Translations under genes and position numbers: made by a program | DNA from: an uncultured Bacteroidales bacterium | Lineage (GTDB): Bacteria; Bacteroidota; Bacteroidia; Bacteroidales; F082 | Length of the DNA stretch: 23,697 nt | NCBI GenBank assembly: GCA_937896895.1 | Contig: CALBNV010000008.1 | Location: 1 to 23,697, forward strand | Direction: 5' to 3' | Notes under the pieces: generated by a model | Told to the model about the DNA's origin: nothing | What the model saw: only the letters and a program-made list of their open reading frames with translations | Databases searched by the model: none | In this document: one piece after another, positions 1-6,164 of the stretch | Layout: every line of letters begins with the position of its first letter | Numbering within the stretch: position 1 is the stretch's first letter

Positions 1-384
1 CTTTTCATGTTCCTTCATCATTCCAGAACCGGCACCTCTGCCTGCAATCTTACTTACAGGACATCCGAAGTTTATATCAATGACATCGCAGCCATGACCT
101 CCGGCAATGCTGACAGCATTGTCTGCCATCTTCGCTGCCTCAACCATAGCCTCGGGATTATTACCATATATCTGAATACCGATAGGAGCCTCTTCATCAG
201 ATGTCTTCATCTTGTCTATTGCCTTCACGGCATCTCTGATAAGTCCATCCGATGGGATAAACTCGGTATAAACCATATCAGCGCCCTGCTCCTTGCAGAT
301 AATTCTGAAAGACGCATCTGTAACGTCCTCCATAGGAGCAAGAAGTATTGGATTAGGACCAAGGTCTATATCTGCGATTTTCAT
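1..384 (-). CDS. dusB: tRNA-dihydrouridine synthase, N-terminal part (cut by window edge)
   Basis: Dus enzymes reduce uridine to dihydrouridine in the tRNA D-loop with FMN and NADPH in the cytoplasm. Translating the minus strand from the ATG at 382-384 gives 128 open codons to base 1. Visible family motifs are the N-terminal FMN-site segment LLAPMEDVTD (residues 14-23) and NFGCPV (about 105-110), whose Cys108 is at the position of the catalytic cysteine, followed by a Lys/Gly-rich GRGAGSGMM stretch typical of DusB-like members. Family length is about 320-350 residues, so roughly 200 are outside the window. It is divergent from pfkA and has its own -7 box at 413-420. Three Arg codons are all AGA, as in the first half of pfkA. 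Family assignment is firm; the DusB subtype is inferred. Confidence 0.88.
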   Translation of the reverse strand, partial: MKIADIDLGPNPILLAPMEDVTDASFRIICKEQGADMVYTEFIPSDGLIRDAVKAIDKMKTSDEEAPIGIQIYGNNPEAMVEAAKMADNAVSIAGGHGCDVIDINFGCPVSKIAGRGAGSGMMKEHEK

Positions 385-412
385 TTCTATAGGAATGGAT
401 GATTTGGGGCTG

Positions 413-420
413 CAAATGTA
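413..420 (-). promoter_or_regulatory. Predicted -7 promoter box for the Dus gene
   Basis: The minus strand reads TACATTTG, a full match to the Bacteroidota consensus TAnnTTTG, 28 nt before the ATG at 384. No convincing -33 TTG element was seen at the usual spacing. In the same 150-nt divergent gap I found no perfect -7 box for pfkA. Confidence 0.5.
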
Positions 421-534
421 TGAAAAAGTGATGATTTTTAACGGAAAATGCAGACATAATTGACGATTGTTTGCTAAATTGCAGAGACAAAAAGTCAATG
501 CAGCAAAACTCACCTTTTATATTTTTTAATTGCT

Positions 535-1596
535 ATGAAAGAAATCAAGACTGTCGGAGTTCTCACCTCAGGTGGTGACGCTCCGGGAATGAACGCAGCC
601 ATCAGGGCCGTGACCAGAAGTGCCATCTATGAAGGCTGGAAGGTAATGGGTATCTATAGAGGCTATGAAGGCTTGATCAATGGTGACATCAAGGAGTTCA
701 AGTCTTCTGATGTATCTAACACTATACAGAGAGGTGGAACAATCCTCAAGACAGCAAGAAGCAAGGACTTCATGACTGCAGAAGGCAAGCAGAAGGCTTA
801 TGACAATATTGTCAAGTTTGGAATCGATGCACTTATCGTCATCGGAGGTAACGGTTCCCTTACAGGTGCACAGGAACTTGCAAAGCTCTATGACCTCCCT
901 GTTATCGGTCTCCCAGGCACAATCGACAATGACCTTTATGGAACCGACACAACTATCGGATATGACACCGCAATGAATACTATCGTTGATTGCGTCGACA
1001 AGATCAGAGATACAGCAAACTCACATGACCGAATCTTCTTCGTGGAGGTAATGGGACGCGATGCCGGCTGGATTGCGCTGAACGCGGCGGTGGCTGGCGG
1101 AGCGGAGGTGTGCCTCATCCCGGAATTCCCGTACGACATCAACATTGTGAAGGAACGTCTTGAAAGCCGTTTCGTCAACGACCGCGGCTCCGCCATCGTC
1201 GTCATCAGCGAAGGCGCAAAGCCGAAAGACGGACAGCAAATATTTGAAGTGAGCAAGGAGGTCGGATACGAGAACGTGAGGCTCGGCGGCATCGGCGTGA
1301 AATTCATCGAACAGATGAAAGCCGCCGGTTTCCAGCACGATATGCGTGAGACGACACTCGGTCACCTGCAACGCGGCGGCGTGCCGGTGGCCTACGACCG
1401 CGTGCTTGCGTCGCAGTTTGGCGTGAAGGCGTTCGAGATGGTGCTCAACAAGGAATACGGCAACATGGTGGCGTATCGTCACCCGAATGTCATCAGTGTG
1501 CCGATCAAAGACGCCGTGGCGAAGATGAACTTCGTGCAGCCCGACTGCGACCTGGTCAGGACAGCGAAAGGACTCGGAATCTCGTTTGGAGTTTAG
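535..1596 (+). CDS. pfkA: 6-phosphofructokinase
   Basis: Phosphorylates fructose 6-phosphate to fructose 1,6-bisphosphate, the committing step of glycolysis. The 353-residue length is slightly above the usual 320-330. Visible motifs: GGDAPGMN (13-20) of the nucleotide site, GGNGS (104-108), PGTIDND (127-133) with the catalytic Asp131, MGRDAG (173-178) and LGHLQRGG (275-282). Glycine after the GGN motif and Gly128 before TIDND point to ATP rather than pyrophosphate as donor. Odd: Asn106 stands where E. coli PfkA has the metal-binding Asp103. Odd too: the 5' half (to about 1010) uses AGA for Arg (5 AGA, 1 AGG), the 3' half uses CGN (9 CGN, 2 AGG, no AGA) and is clearly richer in G+C. The stop is only 2 nt from the convergent rodA stop. 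Function is confident; the composition break is treated as a finding. Confidence 0.95.
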   Translation: MKEIKTVGVLTSGGDAPGMNAAIRAVTRSAIYEGWKVMGIYRGYEGLINGDIKEFKSSDVSNTIQRGGTILKTARSKDFMTAEGKQKAYDNIVKFGIDALIVIGGNGSLTGAQELAKLYDLPVIGLPGTIDNDLYGTDTTIGYDTAMNTIVDCVDKIRDTANSHDRIFFVEVMGRDAGWIALNAAVAGGAEVCLIPEFPYDINIVKERLESRFVNDRGSAIVVISEGAKPKDGQQIFEVSKEVGYENVRLGGIGVKFIEQMKAAGFQHDMRETTLGHLQRGGVPVAYDRVLASQFGVKAFEMVLNKEYGNMVAYRHPNVISVPIKDAVAKMNFVQPDCDLVRTAKGLGISFGV

Positions 1597-1598
1597 AA

Positions 1599-2855
1599 CT
1601 ACAGGATATTCATCCGGTTCGCGTCTTGCTTCAGGAAGACGAAAATCATCATCGTGAACATCAGGAGGCTTGAGCCTCCGTAACTCAAGAATGGCAATGG
1701 GATGCCGATGACAGGCACAAGTCCTATTGTCATTCCTATATTAATGGCGAAGTGGAAGAAGAAGATGCAGGCGATGCCGTAGCCGTAAATCCTGCTGAAA
1801 GGCGAGCGTTGTCGTTCGGCCAACACGATGATTCTCAGCATTAAAGCGAGATACAGACATATCAAGGCGAAACATCCCACGAAGCCGCTTTCCTCCCCGA
1901 TGGTGCAGAAGATGAAGTCGGTGTGCTGTTCCGGTACGTAGTTGTATTTCGTCATCGTGCCTTGCAGGTAGCCCTTGCCGAGGAAACCGCCGGAGCCGAT
2001 GGCTATCTTCGACTGGTTGAGGTTGTAACCCACGCCTCTGGTGTCTTGCTCAAGTCCTAAGATGATGTTGATGCGCGTCTGCTGATGTGGCTTCAGGATA
2101 TGATGAAACGCGAAATCGACGGAGAAGATGAACGCGATTGCCGCAACAAGAATTGTGGAGACAATGATAATGTTCTTCTTTGTCCTGTCCATGAGCCAGA
2201 GTAAGATTCCGTAGATTACCGCTGCGCCGGCCATGACGTACCATTTTGAGAAACAGAGGGTCAGCACGAACAGGATGACGGCGATGACGCCGGTGATGAG
2301 CAGCTTCCCGCCCATGCCTTCGCGGTAAAGGACGAGCAGAAACGTGAGGAATACGAGAGCGGAGCCTGCGTCGCCCTGCGCCAGGACGAGGAGCATGGGC
2401 AACATCACGATGCAATAGGCGGTGACCTGCGTCTTGCGTTTCCGCGTGTCGGTGTCGATTTTGCCGAGGAAATGCGCGAGAGCGAGAGCCGTGCCGAACT
2501 TCGCGAACTCCGACGGCTGGAACGACAGCGGACCGAGCTGTATCCATGACGTCGAGCCGGAAATCTTGGAGCCGACAAGCAGGACGGCTACAAGCGAAAG
2601 TATTGACAGTCCGTAGATAAGATACGCAAAAGCATTGAAAAATTTTGCGTCGATGAGAAGAATGAAAAATCCGACGACGAGGCTGATGCCGATGAAAAGC
2701 AGCTGTTTGCCGTAGTTCTGCGACAGGTCGTAGATGGCGGGGTGGTTGTCGTTGTGTGCGGCGGCGTAGATGCTGAGAAGCCCAACGATGACAAGGGCTA
2801 AATATATGAGTAACAGCCAGATGTCAATTTTACCTATTATTGTTTTGCTTCTCAT
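1599..2855 (-). CDS. rodA: Rod-shape peptidoglycan glycosyltransferase RodA (SEDS family)
   Basis: RodA polymerises lipid II into glycan strands in the elongasome, paired with PBP2. The product from ATG 2853-2855 is 418 residues, almost entirely hydrophobic helices, with SEDS signatures: SWIQLGPLSFQPSEFAKFG in the first third, FLGKGYLQGTMTKYNYVPEQHTDFIF after the middle, and the GIPLPFLSYGGSSL segment near the C-terminus. A longer frame exists from a TTG at 2888, but it would overlap mrdA by 32 nt; the ATG at 2855 sits one base after the mrdA stop and gives a start like other family members, so I chose it. Translation is probably coupled to mrdA. It converges with pfkA with 2 nt between stops and no hairpin terminator. 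Confidence 0.95.
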   Translation of the reverse strand: MRSKTIIGKIDIWLLLIYLALVIVGLLSIYAAAHNDNHPAIYDLSQNYGKQLLFIGISLVVGFFILLIDAKFFNAFAYLIYGLSILSLVAVLLVGSKISGSTSWIQLGPLSFQPSEFAKFGTALALAHFLGKIDTDTRKRKTQVTAYCIVMLPMLLVLAQGDAGSALVFLTFLLVLYREGMGGKLLITGVIAVILFVLTLCFSKWYVMAGAAVIYGILLWLMDRTKKNIIIVSTILVAAIAFIFSVDFAFHHILKPHQQTRINIILGLEQDTRGVGYNLNQSKIAIGSGGFLGKGYLQGTMTKYNYVPEQHTDFIFCTIGEESGFVGCFALICLYLALMLRIIVLAERQRSPFSRIYGYGIACIFFFHFAINIGMTIGLVPVIGIPLPFLSYGGSSLLMFTMMIFVFLKQDANRMNIL

Positions 2856-2856
2856 G

Positions 2857-4668
2857 TTAATAATCGTTTGAATAAATTCTATTTTCAACCCATTTGCGCT
2901 TGACGCTGCCTTTGATGTATTTCTCCATCATCAGTGAGGCTATCGGTGCGGCCCATGTGGAGCCGAAGCCTGCATTTTCAACAATCACGGCGATGGCGAT
3001 CTGCGGGTTCTCTACCGGGGCGAAACCCATGAAGATGGAGTGGTCTGGTCCGTGCGGGTTCTCGGCCGTGCCGGTCTTCCCTCCGACGGGTATGCTGTCG
3101 ATGCGCGACATCCTCGCGGTCCCGTGTTCGCCCTCGAAAACTTTTTCCATCCCTATTTTCACCTCCTTGAAATGCCTCTGGTCAATGGCGATGACGTTTT
3201 TCTGTGTGAAGGCGGTGTCGATGGGGGTGCCGTCGGCGAAAGCCCTGATGTAATGAGGAGTGTAGAAGAAGCCCTCGTTGCCGATGGCCGCCGCGATGTT
3301 CGCGAGTTGCAGCGGCGTGACGAGAATCTCACCCTGCCCGATGCTCAGCGAACGCACCGTCAAGGCGTTCCAGTTCCCTCGGTACAGCTTGTCGTAGAAA
3401 TCCGCCGTCGGGATGTTGCCGGAGACGGTGTACGGGATGTCGGTGCGGAATGCCGTCCCGAGTCCGAAGCTGGTGACGAGCCTGTACCAGAACTCGTATG
3501 CGTCTCTCGTGTCCTCAAAACGCGCCGCGCCGAGCATGTCGCGGAAGGCCTGCCAGAAATACGGGTTGCACGAGTTCTCTATCGCATCGTGGAGTCTCAC
3601 CGGCGAATGGTGATGGTGGGTGCATTTTATCGGCACGCTCTCCGGCCCGTCGCACGGATATTCCGTGCCGTCGCTGATGACCCCGCTCTGCAACGCTATC
3701 AGCCCGTTGATCATCTTGAACGTGGAGCCAGGCGGATATGTCCCGCTTATGGCTCTGTTCACCAATGGCTTGAGCGTGTCGTTCAGGAGTCTGCTGTAGT
3801 TGGCTGAGCGTTGCCGTCCGACCAATTCGTTCGGGTTGTACGACGGAGCTGAGACCATCGCGAGTATTTGTCCCGTGGCTGGCTCGATGGCGACGATGGA
3901 GCCCGTCTTTCCAGCCATCAGGCGTTCTCCGTATTCCTGAAGTTCAGCATCCATGCCGAGAATGATGTCAAGACCGGAGGCGGGCAGAGTGTCGCGCTGT
4001 CCGTCCATGAAGCGTTCCTTCTCACGGTTGTGCACGTCCACGACAATGATTTTCATCCCTTTGGTGCCGCGCAGTTCCTTCTCGTAATAGCTTTCGATGC
4101 CTGATTTTCCGATGTAGTCACCTTGCTTGTAATAAGAGTCAAGCTCGAGGTCACGCTTGCTCACCTCGCCAATGCTCCCAAATGTATGAGCTGCAATCGA
4201 ATACGGGTATTGCCTGATTGAGCGTGTCTGGAAATAGAATCCGGGATAGTGATACATCATCTCGGCGATATGCCCGTATTCCTCCTTGCTGATCTGCGAG
4301 ATGAAGACCGATGGAGTCACCATAGAATATTTCTTGGCCTTGTTGTATAGTTTATTGTATGTATCATTGTTGATATTCAATAATTTACAAAACGAACTCG
4401 TGTCAATGTCACGCGCCAATTTCGGAGTGATAACCAAGTCATAGACAGCATCGTTATAGACCAACAGACGGCCGTCGCGGTCGTAGATTTTCCCCCTCGA
4501 CGGGTATAATGTGATGTTTCGCAGCGTGTTGCTGTCAGATGAATGCCTGTATGATTTGTTCAATATTTGAATGGAAAAGAGCTTGACAGTGATTATCAAA
4601 GCGACAATAACAAACACCAACATTATTACGTATCGTCTGCCTGAATAATTTATCTTGTTCTTAATCAT
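2857..4668 (-). CDS. mrdA: Penicillin-binding protein 2, elongasome D,D-transpeptidase
   Basis: Class B PBP that cross-links new peptidoglycan during cell elongation, working with RodA. The 603-residue product has a short cytoplasmic N-terminus, one membrane anchor (about 13-33), a PBP dimer domain with YPSRGKIYDRDGRLL, and a transpeptidase domain with all three active-site motifs: S315-T-F-K318, S366-C-N368 and K531-T-G533. A His-rich CTHHHH segment precedes the SxN motif, in the region where PBP2 proteins of this phylum have a short His/Cys loop. It is the first gene of a two-gene unit with rodA; the usual upstream neighbours mreB, mreC and mreD are absent and the promoter lies directly upstream (box at 4706-4713). 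Confidence 0.95.
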   Translation of the reverse strand: MIKNKINYSGRRYVIMLVFVIVALIITVKLFSIQILNKSYRHSSDSNTLRNITLYPSRGKIYDRDGRLLVYNDAVYDLVITPKLARDIDTSSFCKLLNINNDTYNKLYNKAKKYSMVTPSVFISQISKEEYGHIAEMMYHYPGFYFQTRSIRQYPYSIAAHTFGSIGEVSKRDLELDSYYKQGDYIGKSGIESYYEKELRGTKGMKIIVVDVHNREKERFMDGQRDTLPASGLDIILGMDAELQEYGERLMAGKTGSIVAIEPATGQILAMVSAPSYNPNELVGRQRSANYSRLLNDTLKPLVNRAISGTYPPGSTFKMINGLIALQSGVISDGTEYPCDGPESVPIKCTHHHHSPVRLHDAIENSCNPYFWQAFRDMLGAARFEDTRDAYEFWYRLVTSFGLGTAFRTDIPYTVSGNIPTADFYDKLYRGNWNALTVRSLSIGQGEILVTPLQLANIAAAIGNEGFFYTPHYIRAFADGTPIDTAFTQKNVIAIDQRHFKEVKIGMEKVFEGEHGTARMSRIDSIPVGGKTGTAENPHGPDHSIFMGFAPVENPQIAIAVIVENAGFGSTWAAPIASLMMEKYIKGSVKRKWVENRIYSNDY

Positions 4669-4705
4669 ATAGTTGTGGATTTTTTCAGATTTGAAAACCG
4701 ATGTG

Positions 4706-4713
4706 CAAAATTA
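4706..4713 (-). promoter_or_regulatory. Predicted -7 box for mrdA-rodA
   Basis: Minus strand reads TAATTTTG, a match to TAnnTTTG, 37 nt upstream of the mrdA ATG at 4668. It lies 41 nt from the divergent box at 4755-4762, so this 137-nt gap between the mrdA and GldH-like starts holds two back-to-back promoters. Confidence 0.55.
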
Positions 4714-4754
4714 TGAAAAGATTTAAAAAATGTTTATGGTTCTGAAAAATTTTG

Positions 4755-4762
4755 TATTTTTG
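4755..4762 (+). promoter_or_regulatory. Predicted -7 box for the GldH-like/EPS export operon
   Basis: TATTTTTG matches TAnnTTTG and is followed by CAA, a common initiation context. It rules out the TTG at 4752 as a start codon because that codon lies upstream of the likely transcription start. No clear -33 element. Confidence 0.55.
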
Positions 4763-4805
4763 CAACTCAATAAAGTTTGCTGTTTTGATGCATTTTAGAA
4801 TTGAC

Positions 4806-5306
4806 ATGACACGGTTTTTTATAGTTATTGCAGTGATAATTATTGCATTAGGCGTTGTGTCATGTTCCGACAAGCAAGATACTCTTGTGATGTCGAAGGA
4901 TTTTGCTGAAGAAAAATGGGGCAGATTTGATTTCCTGAAAGTTGATTATAACCTTTTGAAAGCACCAACCACAGTTGATGTGATAATGGAACTTACTGTT
5001 TCTGAGGACTTCCCGAATGTTTATCCGTTCTACAAGAATGACAAAGAAATGCTTTTTTGTATGCTTGTCGAATTTCCGGACGGAAGTCATCGTGTGAGGG
5101 ACTATAAATATCCTTTGAAAGACAGGGATGGCAATTGGAAGTCGGAGAAGACCGACGGGTACTATCATTTTAAGTTTATGCTGATAAGTGAGTTATATAT
5201 AAGCGAATCAGGAATTTGCAAATTTACGTTGGAAAACAAGTACTCCAAGGATCCGCTTTATGGCATTAAAAACATGACCATAAAATGTGTTCCTTCTAAA
5301 AAATAG
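4806..5306 (+). CDS. gldH: GldH-like lipoprotein
   Basis: From ATG 4806 the 166-residue product has a lipoprotein signal peptide: basic MTR, hydrophobic core, and lipobox GVVSC with Cys20 as the lipidated residue. An in-frame ATG at 4788 would add six residues; 4806 gives the more standard signal. The mature part resembles GldH of the gliding/type IX secretion group in general pattern: an F..xKWG opening, a central FPDGS strand, a PLKDRDGNWKSE turn, and a C-terminal YGIKNMTIKC strand ahead of the end. GldH proteins are small outer-membrane-associated lipoproteins needed for gliding in Flavobacterium; in non-gliding Bacteroidales the role is unclear. It is the first gene of the operon with the Wza-like gene (21-nt gap). 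The match is by eye, so moderate confidence; otherwise a lipoprotein of unknown function. Confidence 0.6.
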   Translation: MTRFFIVIAVIIIALGVVSCSDKQDTLVMSKDFAEEKWGRFDFLKVDYNLLKAPTTVDVIMELTVSEDFPNVYPFYKNDKEMLFCMLVEFPDGSHRVRDYKYPLKDRDGNWKSEKTDGYYHFKFMLISELYISESGICKFTLENKYSKDPLYGIKNMTIKCVPSKK

Positions 5307-5327
5307 TTAGAATAATAGATTGAAAGT

Positions 5328-6146
5328 ATGACAAGATCATTTTTGAAGGTTGTGTGTTTTTCGGTGGTTGCTGCTGTCACGTTGCTGACATCATGCGTCT
5401 CACAGAAAAAAGTTTTGATGTTGCAGAACGAAGCGATGCTTGACAGCATCTCATCCATTGAATACATTAATAAGAGGAGTTTTAATTATAAGGTGCAGCC
5501 AGGTGACAACCTATATATAAGAGTGTCGAGCATGGATAAGAATTTCTCATCGTTCTTCAGTTTGACAAATACAACCAACTCTTTCGCTGGTACATCATCA
5601 AATTCTGCTGGTAATCCAGGTATATATCTCAATGGCTTTACTGTCAGTGATGAGGGTCTCATCGACTTCCCGTATGCCGGTAAGATTTATGTCAAGGATT
5701 TGACGATTGACGAGATACAGCAGAAGATACAGACAATCATTGGAGAATATCAGAAGGAGACAATCGTCTATGTGAAGCTCGGAATTTTCAACCTGACGAT
5801 TCTTGGTGAGGTCAACAAACCGGGGCAATATCAGGTTTATCAGTCGGACATCAACTTGTTCCAGGCTCTCGCACTCGCCGGTAACCCGACGGACTTCGCC
5901 AACAGGAAAGATGTCAAGATTGTACACCAGACCACAGAAGGCTCACAAGTCGTCAGAGTTAACATCAATGACACGGACATCCTTTCAAATCCGGATTACT
6001 ACTTGAAACCGAATGACATCATCTATGTAGAGCCGCTGTCAATCAAACGTTGGGGCTTCGCAAGTGTGCCTTATTCGCTGATTATCTCAATGCTGTCGCT
6101 TGGCGTGACAGTCATGACATTCTTCTTGGTAACTATTAAAAAATAA
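5328..6146 (+). CDS. Wza-like polysaccharide export lipoprotein (Poly_export + SLBB)
   Basis: Outer-membrane export component for capsule or exopolysaccharide. The 272 residues start with a lipoprotein signal (MTRSFLKVV, hydrophobic core, lipobox LLTSC, Cys23). The polysaccharide export domain begins at about residue 54 with YKVQPGDNLYIRV and includes VSDEGLIDFPYAGKI; an SLBB domain follows (about 145-225) with LTILGEVNKPGQY and LFQALALAGNPTDFANRKDV. A hydrophobic C-terminal segment (about 247-267) ends in KK, a feature of Bacteroidota members that differs from the amphipathic helix of E. coli Wza. It sits 18 nt upstream of the Wzc-like gene, its expected partner. Specific substrate unknown: no glycosyltransferases are in the window. 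Confidence 0.9.
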   Translation: MTRSFLKVVCFSVVAAVTLLTSCVSQKKVLMLQNEAMLDSISSIEYINKRSFNYKVQPGDNLYIRVSSMDKNFSSFFSLTNTTNSFAGTSSNSAGNPGIYLNGFTVSDEGLIDFPYAGKIYVKDLTIDEIQQKIQTIIGEYQKETIVYVKLGIFNLTILGEVNKPGQYQVYQSDINLFQALALAGNPTDFANRKDVKIVHQTTEGSQVVRVNINDTDILSNPDYYLKPNDIIYVEPLSIKRWGFASVPYSLIISMLSLGVTVMTFFLVTIKK

Positions 6147-6164
6147 CGGCTAAAACTTTGGTAA

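Noticed and set aside
2050..2547. Second minus-strand frame within rodA
   Set aside because: Arg/His-rich out-of-frame translation of the RodA coding sequence with no family features.
3040..3807. Long open frame (255 codons) on the plus strand opposite mrdA
   Set aside because: It lies within a clear PBP2 gene with all active-site motifs; the translation is Arg/Val/Ala-rich with no recognisable domain and arises from GC-rich antisense codons.
4685..4873. Small minus-strand frame between mrdA and the GldH-like gene
   Set aside because: It overlaps two predicted divergent promoters and the signal-peptide codons of the GldH-like gene and has no recognisable feature.
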